Positions 39,701-51,860 of a stretch of DNA of 64,000 bases are shown here, one piece after another. The notes beneath the pieces were generated by a model. The model worked only from the letters and a program-made list of their open reading frames with translations, ran no database searches and was not told where the DNA came from. Within the stretch, counting starts at the first letter, position 1. Each line of letters starts with the position of its first letter. The stretch lies in assembly GCF_031877795.1 (NCBI RefSeq), contig NC_133931.1:130672621-130736620 (forward strand). Direction: 5' to 3'. Made by a program: the position numbers and the translations under genes. This stretch comes from Strix aluco (Eukaryota > Chordata > Aves > Strigiformes > Strigidae).

Positions 39701-42388
39701 TCATAACCTTAAGCGTAGATTCTGAGAGCTGAACTGCCCGTGGAGCCCAAGAGAAGAAACGTAATGATGAAGGAATCCTATTGCAGCAACAGCAACACTG
39801 CCACATGGCTAACTAGCTGGAACAAATCACACTATTTCTCTCCAGCCCTCTCCTTAAGACACAAGCAAACGTGGCTCAGCGGTAAGTTCTCCAAAGCAGG
39901 GCTACAGTTCTCAGATGAAGGAATTTCAAGGAAACTTTGCCACAGTCTTTTTAGGATTAGTAGGCTGTCTTAAGAAAGTATTTCCTCACCTTCTTTTGTC
40001 CCCCATCTTTATACTTCCAAGTCCCTTTTCTGAGAGACTGCCTGTTAAAGCATTCCAAGATCATACTGATAGAAATCAGAACAATCTTTTCAAGGCTTAT
40101 TTCTCTTCAGCATCTGTACCACCAGGTCCATGGGCCACAGATACATGTTTTGCACAATATTCTTCTTTAGAAATTGAAGCACTCTTAGTAAGTTTTTCAG
40201 CCTGTTTGGTGTTAGTTACAGTCTAACTGTATTTACTCTGGACTAATAAGGAGTGAAAGGGAAACAGCATTATCTGATATGCAATGCAGTTAAAAGAGGA
40301 GGCTCTTTCAAGCAGTTTTCCCAAGCAATTTCCAACAATTTGTATCTCAGCAATAAACCCTCAACTGTATTAAAAGCCAGTCTTCATGAAATAAAGCTGT
40401 GTCCAGCCTTATCAAAGTGCTGAACTCAATTTTCGGGGGAGATAAACATTTCTGATATTTTACTATATAAAATACATTGGAGTTTTTTTCACATACACAA
40501 GATGATTGAGGAGGTCAAAAATGAAATATATACTTTTTTTTAAGAAGAGTTTGTTATCAACCAACATCATTGGGGCTATGCCCGACTGGCACACAGAGAT
40601 GAGATCTTTCTGAGAACAGCAAGGCAGGGAAGTTAAATGCATTAAAGTCTTGAAACACAATCTCTCTAAGAATGACCCTACCCAAGGCATAGAAACCAAA
40701 GTAATATGAACTGCCAGTTCTGAGTTTCAGTCAGACTGATTGTTGTCAGTAAACATACACCAAGGCACTTTACAATTTCATAATTTAATCTTCATTTAAA
40801 AACCATTTTGTATTTTACTTTAGTTGCAGGTCCTGGAGTCAGGTGATTAAATATCCAAGAAGTGCAGTGCACACAATTCAATTGCTCTGAATAAATTGCC
40901 ACTGAAGGCTAAAATAAGAGTTTCACTGGACATTGTGTTTAATTAAGAGAGGACAGCCCGATGGAGGCTACAGCTGAACCAGTCCTTCCCAGCTGCCTTT
41001 CATACGTATCTCAGAGTAACAGATATATTTAGTTCTTTAATGTGTCTGGTTAAAAAACTATGAGTCATGTGGATTTTGCTGAAAGGTAAATGGTTATTAT
41101 GCTGACCGAAGGGTGTGCCCTCCTCTGAGCTTTCAGCTTTGGGGTCCATGTTTATGTGAGGCGAGCTAACTGCCTGTGAAATGATGCACAGCACTGACGA
41201 GAATTAAAGGAGCAGGAAAACAAAAATATTTTATTGTCAAAAGTGGGTTCTAACAAAGCAGGTAACTCATCTCTGTGTTATTTTAAGCCCCCTACTTTTC
41301 AGGTAAGCCCAAGCATACCGCTGACCATTTCTGCTCAGACTTCCCCTGCGAGTAACACCCCTTCTCTTCTTCTGAAGGGCTGCATGAAAGAAAAGAATGA
41401 TTTAAATACAATTATTTGCAGTCCGTGATGACTGTCTCTTACTTTTTCATAATACCAAGAGCTTCACGGTGGCTTCTCTCACCCTCCTCTCTTACTACAC
41501 TTCAGAATAAGGAAAATTCTCAGCCTGAACTTTCTCTGCCTGAATACTGAAATCAAGGAGGTGCAAGCAGTTTTAGAAAGAGGAAGGAGGGGGAAACGGC
41601 TGCAACTATAAAGAGCATTAGGAGGGCTGGAGAGATACTGTACTTCCCAACAGCTGCACTGCATCAAGGCAAACCACAAAATAGTTTTGCAGCAGCTCCC
41701 TAGAGCACAGTGGAAACAAAAGCCAGACAAGGCTGTTTTGGGTGGCTGGGGCTTTTTTAATGGTGAAGGATAAGGAGGGACAAGAGGACAGAAAGCCAAA
41801 AAGAAAAAAACACCCTGTGCCAATATACCACTGTGTATACGCTGCTGTCAATATATAGGTAGTTGGCAGTAGTGCACATCATCAGATGTTACCCATTTGC
41901 TGTGATTTACGTGCTGAGTTTTTAGGGTAGAATTCATGGAGTAGTCAATCACAGTATTAATTTACTAATATAGACAGCAGCAAATGTAAAGGAATATCTA
42001 AAGATATAGATAATTTTGATTCTCAAACTAGTGGCACTCTGAAGAAATTTCACTTAATTTACTAGCTACAGCAAATTAAAACTAGTATAAATGAGGGAAG
42101 CTTTTCTGTTCCCTTTCAGAAAACTGATGTCAGTTATTCTGATTGTGTCTTTATTCTCCTCCTCTGATGCTCCATGAAAATATAGACCTTGTTGTTGTAG
42201 TAAGAGAAGGATGTATTGTTTGTCTGTGGCACTGCCTGTAGCTATTCAGATACTTAACTTCTGAGAGGGTTAAGAAAAATAACTCCACCTCAGGACCTCA
42301 AAAACTTCAGCTGAAATCGTAAGAATGTCTGAGCCAAAGTCCCGTCTCCCTCCCTGCCCCCATTCTTCAGAGTGCACTTTACTTAAAT

Positions 42389-42425
42389 AAACTATTTGGG
42401 TTGGAAAACATTCCTTAGGTCTATT
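42389..42425 (-). mobile_element. Possible remnant of a CR1 3' end
   Basis: The phrase ACTATTTGGGTTGGAAAAC followed by ATTCCTTAGGTC resembles the inverted CR1 terminus (TAGTTTGGGTTGGAAGGGACCTTTAAAGGTC). Only about 35 bp are involved and the octamer tail is missing, so this is tentative. Confidence 0.3.
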
Positions 42426-42989
42426 CTGACTCATGATTTCTCTGCTGCTTTAGAATCTTTAAAACACCAGGCAACTTGTCAAAAGTTTCACTCTACCTAA
42501 TCTGCTGGGGGAAAAAAGGCAGCTCCTCAGTTCCTTGAGCACAGGGAGCTCAGTCCAAAGTCACCACTTTGGGTGATGGCTGTTGCATGACACATGAGGA
42601 GGAAACATAAGCTTTTTCCTAGATTTCCTAATTACACTCTCAGAGGGACATGAACTGATGCAGTACTGGCTATGAAGAACTCCTCTACTTTTGCATTCCA
42701 GCTTTTTTTTTCCTGTTTTTAAAAAAAGATTTTGGGACCAATCCATCAAAATGTAGCTTTCAACCAGTTCAGAAAGAAAGGCTGACCACTCCATATAAAC
42801 ACCAACAGAAAATTTACGGTGTAACAGGCAGAGTTTTCCTGGTATTGATACCGTAATTTCATTAAGATTAACGTGTATTTACTTACCAGATGGGTCCATG
42901 AAGTACAGATTTAGGTCCTCCCTCTCATAAGGAGCACAATGAACTTCCACAGTTACACAGTTTTAGATGGAAATAGGTATAGACCCACA

Positions 42990-43973
42990 CACACAATCGG
43001 TGGGTAAAAACTGGCTGGATGGCCAGGCCCAAAGAGTTGTGGTGAACGGAGTTAAATCCAGTTGGCAGCCAGTCATGAGTGGTGTCCCCCAGGGCTCGGT
43101 TTTGGGGCCACTCTTGTTTAACGTCTTTATTGATGATCTAGACGAGGGGATTGAGTACACCCTCAGTAAGTTTGCAGATGACACCAAGTTGGGTGGGAGT
43201 GTTGATCTGCTCGAGGGTAGGGAGGCTCTGCAGAGAGACCTGGACAGGCTGGAGCGATGGGCTAAGGCCAACTGTAGGAGTTTCAATAAGGCCAAATGCC
43301 GGGTGCTGCACTTGGGCCACAACAACCCCCAGCAGCACTACAGGCTGGGGGAGGAGTGGCTGGAGAGCTGCCAATCAGAGAGGGACCTGGGGGTGTTGAT
43401 TGACAGCCGCCTGAACATGAGCCAGCAGTGTGCCCAGGTGGCCAAGAAGGCCAATGGCATCCTGGCCTGTATCAGAAATAGCGTGGCCAGCAGGGACAGG
43501 GAAGTGATCTTACCCCTGTGCTCGGCACTGGTGAGGCTGCACCTCGATTACTGTGTTCAGTTTTGGGCCCCTCACTATAAAAAGGACATTGAATTCCTCG
43601 AGCGTGTCCAGAGAAGGGCAACGAAGCTGGTGAAGGGTCTGGAGCACATGTCGTACGAGGAGCGGCTGAGGGAACTGGGGTTGTTTAGTCTGGAGAAGAG
43701 GAGGCTGAGGGGAGACCTATCGCCCTCTACAACTACCTGAAAGGAGGTTGCAGAGAGCTGGGGATGAGCCTCTTTAACCAAGTAATAAGTGATAGGACAA
43801 GAGATAATGGCCTCAAGTTGCACCAGGGAAGGTTTAGACTGGATATTAGGAAACATTTCTTTACAGAACGGGTTGTTAGGCGTTGGAATGGGCTGCCCAG
43901 GGAGGTGGTGGAGTCCCCATCCCTGGAGGTGTTCAAGAGGCGGGCTGACATAGCACTTAGGGATATGGTGTAG
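42990..43973 (+). pseudogene. Broken CR1 ORF2 (reverse transcriptase fragment)
   Basis: This is the coding part of the 43 kb CR1 copy. It is open from the truncation point to a frameshift near 43718, with a stop at 43738-43740, and then continues in a second frame that ends at 43973. The catalytic aspartate pair is intact, but fingers, endonuclease and start region are absent. It has no promoter of its own and is a fossil of a retrotransposon, not a host gene. Confidence 0.9.
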
Positions 43974-44058
43974 TTGGGATCTGTCAGTGCTAGGTTAACG
44001 GTTGGACTGGATGATCTTCAAGGTCCTTTCCAACCTAGATGGTTCTGTGATTCTGTGA
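42990..44058 (+). mobile_element. CR1 LINE, 5'-truncated copy with most of the ORF2 reverse transcriptase C-terminal half
   Basis: About 1.07 kb of a non-LTR retrotransposon that copies itself by target-primed reverse transcription. The first frame (to the stop at 43738-43740) carries reverse-transcriptase landmarks in order: [17 protein letters not shown], then the catalytic FADD box (codons at 43171-43182), [12 protein letters not shown], and ERVQRRATK with [19 protein letters not shown] single-base deletion near 43718 shifts the frame, and the end of the domain continues in another frame through 43973 ([36 protein letters not shown]). The 3' UTR ends in the classic CR1 tail TTCTGTGATTCTGTGA at about 44043-44058. 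The endonuclease domain and ORF1 are missing through 5' truncation. The copy is therefore not autonomous, although unusually well preserved. Confidence 0.95.
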
Positions 44059-44191
44059 ATCAGTGGCTTAAGATATGTTTACATATCAGCTATGTTATTG
44101 TCTATGTGCATACTCTCAGTTCATGTAAACTGCAAGCTAATACAATTTACCTTATCCCTTAAGGGCATAGAGATAAAGTAATCTCATTTTC

Positions 44192-44224
44192 TCATCATGC
44201 TCAGATTTCTTCATCATGCTCAGA
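44192..44224 (+). repeat. Short direct repeat (14-bp units, 19-bp period)
   Basis: TCATCATGCTCAGA appears at 44192-44205, and TCATCATGCTCAGA again from 44211. It lies about 130 bp downstream of the CR1 3' end. It looks like a small slippage duplication. Confidence 0.85.
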
Positions 44225-47200
44225 GACACTGATCACAGCTCAGCTGGTGCCAGGTCATTTGTTAAACCACCTGTATGCAGTAGTTCACATCTTTGTGCTT
44301 CCATTGTACACAAAGGCTTGTGAAGACTGATAGGGCTCTGTGTTTCTTTTGGCAATTAGTGTGACTACAAAGTATTTTATTCCAAGGAATGGTGTATGCT
44401 TCATCTGCCATCACAGGGCATACAGTATGGTAAATAAACTATTCTAATACCTCATAGCAGTGAAACACAAGACCTTCTAGAAAAGAAAGTGAAGAATCTT
44501 CTGTATGAGCTGGAGCAAGTCAACCCACTTCACATTCAGAGCCTGCAGCTCTCCATTATTAGCTGTTCAGACCCAGTTGCATTAAGTAGCTGATATAGAA
44601 CAAACCAAAAATCAAATGGAATGCCCATTTCACTACAGTGTTTGCACCCACTTTCTGCAAATCCAACTCTGCTAGTACATCTCCTCTCATGCCCCGCCAC
44701 AGTCTTTCCAACACAGCACACTGCTCCTACTTCTCTCACAGCTGGCACACAGCTACAGCTCCTGGCCCATCAGGAGAGAGGCAGATGTTTGTGCCAGATC
44801 AACAGCAGCCATTTCACAAAGCTCCTCACCTTCCCTCTGTTTCTTTTCCATGCTACCTGAGCACTACCCGAGTGAACCTAGCTGCTTTCCCCACCATACA
44901 GCACCCAGCTTGTTATACACTCAGGTGCAGTGCAGAAAGCATAAAGGAACCCAGGACAGCTAACTATGTGACAAGTCCTGGAACATTTATTTATTATGGG
45001 GCAAGTCCAGAAACTATGGACACTTCTAAAGTGCTGCTTTCTTTGAAATGTGGTAATCTAAGTAGGACTGAACCTTCAGAAAAGATTGTATCACATATAC
45101 ATACATACAAGTATACTTGGAAGACAGAAAGGTTGCCTTAAGCCATCTCCTGATCTTGGCCACAACCCCCCTAGGTCCTCTCTGCATCTTTTCCCTGCTC
45201 TTTGTCTTCTATCCCTGCACTGAAATGCAAGATGTGTTTACATTCTGTCTACCCAAGAGACTCCTGCAAATCTCTGATCAGCATGATCATATAACAAAAT
45301 AGGTGTTAGCTGGCTCTCTGTAAACACACATATTGTTCAAATTAGGGCTTGAAGACAAGGACTTCCTGTTTGCTCTGGTTCTTTTACAGCCTTCCTTGAT
45401 GGGTAGAGTCTCTGCAAGTAACAATATAATCCATTTCTGGCAAACTCATTAAGAAATATATGTAAGAAATAAAAAGAATAGCTAGAGCACAGCCATCTTG
45501 CTATGGTTCAAAGCTAGTGTCTCAGGCCCTCAGAACCATAATCAGCCACAAATTTCCCTCCGAAATTTCTTTAGCACTGACTAACATAGAGCTGGTCATC
45601 AAGACAGCATATTCCAAGTGGCATTTTAATGGCCAGCAGCCTCTGCAGACACCTTCCTAGTGTGAAGAAGACTGAAAAGCTGAATTATATCCACTATCGA
45701 ATCCAGGTGGCAAGAATGCCATTTCCCAACCTTACTTGTCATTATGCCAACTCAGTAATAAATTAGGCCTGACATTCTGCTTGATGAAAGTATAAATATT
45801 CAAAGATCACATACAACAGTGGTAAGCAGTCTAACAGAACTGTATAGGTGATGACTGAGAGATAGCTCTTGAAGTATTAATTACTTGTAGAGATGTAATG
45901 CCCAGGTGTAGCTAGAGCTGAGTGTATACGCAACACTAAAGGTTCAGACTGACATTAGAGCTCAACCACAGGATCTGCTTGTGCCAAAACATTAACATTT
46001 CTGTGTCAGTTGAAATTAAGGCAGGGATGAATAAAAGAAGAATCTTTAGCACCATTGTTGAACTTCGTATCTTCAAAGACCTGTGCCAGCATGAAACTAT
46101 TAGCATGTATCACACATCTGTAAATCATGTAAATGAAGGCTCTTACACACATTATGCAGGAGGAGAAACAAGGACGCAGGAGGTAAATTGTCAGAGGTTA
46201 ACTACTAAATCAGTGGCTTCAGGTGACTATAAATGCTTGACTGCTGGTCTTATGGCATATACCATCATGCTGCCTTTTCATATAACTTGTATGCAAATGT
46301 TCTATTTTTGCAAGAAATTATCTGGAAGCTTAATGGCCCCTTGAAATTATGAGATTCTAAACTCTGTTAAATTAGCAAATGGGGGCTCTAACTACTACTG
46401 CAAACTCCTATTTGAGTCTGTTGGCTATATTAATGACCTGAAAACTGAATATTGGTGTATGCAACATGTTTATTATGTAACACATTAGTTAAATTTCTGA
46501 ATGAAATTTTATTTAACTGGTAAGCCAGGGCATGGGAGGTAAAACAACAAAATAAGTTAAAAACCAAGAGAAGAAAACTATGAAACTTATACTTCAGGGA
46601 GTGAATGTAAAGGTATTCTTCACTTTTCTCAGTCTAATTTTGGCAAGGATAATGAGAATGAGAGGCAAAGTGCTGTCAATTTTAGTAGTGTGATTCTTGC
46701 ACCAGTGAAATTCTCTGGTGTGCTGTGATAGATTCCCCCAGGTATAAATGTGATCATTATTTAGTTCTGGATCTCTAATAAGTGAGCCCCTGCTTCTGAT
46801 CTGACCTTAGTTTAGGAGCAATCGTTACTTTGGTGGAATAAGATCTGAGAATCTGAAATCTATGTAAAAATTGGTACCATTTTATTTTTAATAAACAACG
46901 TTGCAACTGTCAAATGCAGTTCTGTATACAGACAACCTAAAAACTAGAGATTTTTTTTTTTTACTTACAGAAAACAGAACTGAGAAAATCATACTGGTAG
47001 AAAGAGGATTGTAGGTGTAGAAAGAGACTAATTGAGGGGAAACAATGAAGATATTAGGGGTAAGGATTATTTAGTAAAAATAATTTTCAGTCATCAGTCT
47101 AGAGAAGGAAATTAGACTAGCACGTAGTTGGAGATGGTTGCTTATTCTCACATATTCCTCTTATTACCACAGATACTTGCTACCTCCTTTTAGTGTCCTG

Positions 47201-50200
47201 GTAGTTTTCATAGGCAAGCTAATGCCTGTCTGGCATCTTCACTGCCAGTCCTGGAAGAAAGGGTTGCCCACCTCACCATCTTTGAGATATCCCCATCAGT
47301 CAGTCCAGGAACAAAGGCCACTGGAATTGCACCCACTGAATATAGCATATCCCTTGAAAGATGCTCCAATTTTTGGCAACTTTCAATGATAAGAAGTTTG
47401 CTTTGAAGTTTTTGATACAGAACTTATCAGAACCTGGAATGTTTGGGGTCAAAGTATACTTTTTCCCCTGTTCTTGAGATACTATTCTTGATAAAAATCT
47501 TAGTTGGAAGAGAGAGAGAAAATTTAAATTTTAAGGACTGAAGTGTAACAGTGTAGGAATGAATTTACAACAGGCTTTCTTCTTTACCAAATGAAACTCT
47601 AAAATCTTAATACCTGCCAGGCATTCCCCCTGTGTTTTGGATTAGAATGAGAAAATCTAGCAGCTTAAATTATAATGTCTGCTCTTCCACACTAGTTACT
47701 GAGCAAGGTTTGCTTGTAAAAGCCTGAAGCACTACCCTCAAACACTCTGATTCTTTTTTCTCCTCACTTCCCTAGTTGTTGTTGGAAGAAGTCAATCCAG
47801 TGCACCAAGGCTGCAGAGACAGAGTCTCACAAGGGAAAGAAGATTCAGCCTTATCTTTTGTAGCCCTGATTCCCATGAATGCACCAGCAGATCAGATACC
47901 TGATATGTGATGGATTTGTAACCTATGTATTACATAAAGTCTTCCTATAATTCAGCATATCTCCTATAGCAGATGAGAAATATCGTTCTATATATGGTCA
48001 GCAAACACTAAACAAAAAACACCTCCTAGGACAAAATAATCATGTTTCTTTTAGCTAAATAAATTGGAAGTTTTTTCTAATTGTGAGTTGTCATATATTT
48101 CTGTTGAACTCTTTCCTTCTGTATGTCTTCAAATGGGGAAGAAAGGAAACTCTACACTACTCTTTACGTTATCCAATTTCTTAAGTCAGATTTGTGGATC
48201 ATGAGAATTTCTCATGAGCCAAGTGAACCCATGAGCAAATTAACCCTGGCTCATCAGGCAGAATGGTTCCTTTTCCACACACTTTTCCTGTTGATTTAAA
48301 ATAGAAGCAAGCCCACTGCTTCCCTATTGCTGTTTAAGGAAATCCTAAGATATTATAAGTTGTATGACAAAATTCTCTGTTTGAACAGTCTTTGCAGTTA
48401 ATACTGAATAAATATCAAGAATGCCATTCCTCTTATCCCCCACACTCATGTTTGTGCATGAAAAAGGGACAGCAACCTTGTGTGTTCCCCTTCAGTAGAG
48501 CTCTTCCCTGCAATAGGGGCAGCAGTTCCAGCAACTTGGAAAGAGCTGAGAAATATGAGAGTCTGGAAACAAAGCAATAAAAGTTCAGCTGGGCAACTCC
48601 AGTCAGAAATCATCTGGAATGTGGCAACACTGAATTGCAGGATAGGTTATGGATTTGGAAGCAACTAAGGAAAATTAAATTAACCCAAAGCAAAGAAAAA
48701 GGAGAATTCCTGTACAAGCTAAGATACACATTCTCTGTTGCATGTTGCTTTTCCCTTTGTTACCACTCAGACTCCTCTGATGATCAAGTACCTGCACAGT
48801 GATGTTGGAGTTTGCATGTGATGAGCAAGCAAACCTTGACCTGAGCCGATGATGCAGAATATACGATGATGCTTGAATTTTGAACCATGCATCTACCTAA
48901 GCTAAAAGCACTGAATTCTTAGAGTTTAGAACATGAGAATATCAGAATATTAGAATTTGCAAGGCTGACCTGTCTGTATATGCACAGATTGCAAAGGTCT
49001 TGGGGGCCTGGACACAGCTGATGCTGCCAATGCAGAACTAGAGTTTGAGCACCAGTGAGAGCACAAAATGTCCAACATGAGCTGGACATTATTTTCTGCA
49101 GTAAATACTCATGCTTTTATCTCTTAATATCTAAAATTTCTGTAGTATTTACTTCAGAAAATAGTGAATCTAAGGCTCATGTAACTTTTTCCCATTCTTT
49201 ATTTGAATGCAAATAGCTTCAAGCAATAATTCGTAAGAACATTTAAGCTGAGGTGAAGTTTATAAACCCATTCCAGAGGACACACACACAGTTAGACTGT
49301 ATCACCAGAGGTACACAGCAACTCTCAGAAAAGCTGAAAGCTGCATTCATTTGAATGTCTTTCAGTTTCATGACTGGGACACGGAAGGGGGCACATTTCA
49401 CCTGCAACAAAAATATTTCTTCATTTCATTAAAAGCGTTATTTGATGGCCGAGAGTTTGGCTTCAGCTGGTTGCATAATCCACAGCCAAAATCTGCTAGC
49501 ATGTAGCAGAAGAATGGATATAGCTATGTGTTCTCTCCTAATGGGTGATCTATTCATTTTCAGTTTAGCAGCTTGAATGGGTCTTGTAGCTAGCTTGCTT
49601 TGCTCTCATGCATTTCAGGGGACTGTAGCGGGCATGACGCCCCCTCACTTCTTATCGATAGCAATTACATAACACAGAAGCACCATCGTCTGTGGTTTGA
49701 AACCTCTCAGAGTAGCCTTACAAAAACCAAAGACCTGTTAAATTACTTGTAATTACTTAATTAGCCAGTCTGGTTTGTTTTGGAAGCACTTTAACCCTTT
49801 GTTGGCTTGCTCCTTTTCCAATTCTATGAGACTTTTTTGGTACAAATAGTTGAAGAAAACATTTTTGTTTTCAGTTTGGATCATCTCTGAGGTGATCGCA
49901 GCCTGTGGTCCCAGTGCTGTGACCACTACAGCAAAGGCTGAGCAGCTATTGAATCGCATCTCCTGAGGCTATCCAGGCTACTGAGGTTGCAGCACCAAAT
50001 TATCCCGAGAGGGCATTGCGCTCTGGAGAATCCACACAGCTCATTCCCTTGAGCCTTGCCTTGAGCATTCGCTTTTAATGTACACTACCTGTGGTCACCT
50101 TAGAGAAAGGCAGCCTGCTCACACATGATACATCCCCACTCTACATCACTACCTTTCCTATTGCATCATATTGCATTGCATCAGTTCCACTGAGAACCAT

Positions 50201-50351
50201 GCTAAGATCCCAACACTGTTCCTGAGACAAAACCTGTTGGCTTCCTGCAATGAATTCACTGAGATACTCCAGTGTTTCAGGACTGGGGCCTGCATGCACA
50301 CAGAAATTTCACCAAGACATCCTACTTCTTAATCATTATTTCCATAATTTC

Positions 50352-50444
50352 TAAAATGATAAAAAATACATAGAAAAAATATATATATTATATTTATGTA
50401 GAATATATATTTTTAAATATTTATATATAATATATATTAAAAAA
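50352..50444. repeat. AT-rich low-complexity tract
   Basis: About 90 bp are almost entirely A and T, including ATATATATATTATATTTATG and a second TATATATAATATATATTAAA stretch. It is easily melted DNA and may be polymorphic in length. Confidence 0.9.
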
Positions 50445-51660
50445 CCCAATAAAAATATAGTATCATTTGTAAGACAGGAGACACTTGTACATGCACTTTG
50501 CATCTGGAGGTCTTCTGTCCAAATCTTATCCACACATCCTACTGAACATCTTGTTCCATGTCACAAAATAAAAAGCAATTTACAAATGAAAATATTCTTC
50601 CCCATGTCTGTTTAGCAAAATCAGGTTAAGCTCAGGCAGTTTAACTACTCTCATGTACTACCCGCTCAGTAATACAGATTCTGTAGACATGGTCCTACCT
50701 TTCTCAGTGTCCCATGAGTATACCTGTCAAGTACACTAGTTTTCCATTTAATTTTTCAATGGCAGTTTAAGGCATAATCTAAACTACAGAGTTTTCCCAA
50801 GAAAGATCCAGAAGAAAAAAGTAAACTTTTTGAATCTGCAAACTATATAGGAAATAAAAATTATTTTAAATACACAGGCTCAGTACTGATACCAGTTACA
50901 GAAAATAAATGGATATGATTGGCCTATCTGTTTAAAGAATCCATCTTCCAATATTTTGGGGGTTTTTTTCACATGTACTTTGGAAACTAAGAGTTGCCCT
51001 ATCAGGTCAGATCAAAGTACATCTAATGCAGTGTTTTGTCTCTAACAGTGACCAATAGAAGACATTTAGAAAAAAAAAATGTAAGAGGTGATCTTTTATT
51101 AAAATATTCTCACTGCCTTTAGCTTCTTATGGCGCACCACTTACAAGCCTAAACCTTCACCTGCAAATTTGCCCTTTGCAGAATTTCAAGGAGTCCACTG
51201 ATCTATTGCTTAATACTTTCAAATATCTTATTAAAATTTGATATGTGAAAATATCATCCTGTGAAAAAGTGGAGTTCACCATTATAACAAGGTTGCTTAT
51301 CCTCTCACGAAACTATGTAGGAATATACCAGGTCAAGGATTAGCAACCATTTTCAAAGAGTGGAAAACACTGCAGGAGAGAGAATGGAGAGCTATCACTT
51401 TTTACCTATTAGTGGTATTTACTAACAAGGGAAGCTAATACTACAAGAGATATTTTGTGTTCAGCAAAACATATTTTTGGTCTGAGGGCACGACTGACCT
51501 CAGTAAGGGGACACCTGCATTTTCTCTATTTGTCTGCTCACCGCATCCCCCTGTAACTCCTAACCTTGGAGCCCACTTCAATGGAACTGATGGAAAGATA
51601 CTAAGGTTCTGCAAGTTTCATGAAACTGGCAGGCAGGTAGGGGGAAAAGACTAAAATCAG

Positions 51661-51860
51661 CAACTCCAAGAAGGAAAGGCTGCGGTGTGAGTCAGAGCCT
51701 GTCCAGTTTGGCTTACCAGCAGGCTAATCAGTACAAATAAGGTGGCCTGCTCGGGGCTAGCCCCAGCATGGGCTGCTTTTTGCCCAGCTGTTAGCTGCAC
51801 AGGAGGGAGCTGAGTCTAGTGGGAGGGAGAAGGTATAGAGGATGTGAGGGTAATCTGGGA
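51661..51860. other. Locally GC-rich patch with a 12-bp palindrome
   Basis: A 200-bp segment has higher GC than its flanks. It contains the perfect palindrome GGGGCTAGCCCC (51753-51764) and G-rich AGGAGGGAGCTG/GGGAGGGAGAAGG runs. This could be a regulatory element or chance; there is no gene evidence. Confidence 0.3.

Larger units (their letters stand above)
20370..42989. other. Intergenic DNA, no gene recognised
   Basis: These 22.6 kb of AT-rich sequence hold only short, low-quality open frames. I see no exon pair, RNA gene or complete transposon. Local items listed separately are a CTTG/CT repeat, a possible CR1 tail at 23.5 kb, GGGGTTTTAGTAAA-like repeats, an A9G repeat, A28 and C24 homopolymers, a 10-bp triplicate, a CA/TG hairpin and a GC-richer patch near 32.2-32.6 kb. 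By inference it is part of the upstream intergenic interval of COL1A2. Confidence 0.65.

Noticed and set aside
44638-45141. 167-codon + strand open frame
   Set aside because: It has no motif, no splice context, irregular composition and an overlapping open frame on the same strand. It is probably chance.
45979-46344. 121-codon + strand open frame
   Set aside because: The residue mix is typical of translated AT-rich noncoding DNA, with no domain and no promoter or polyadenylation context.
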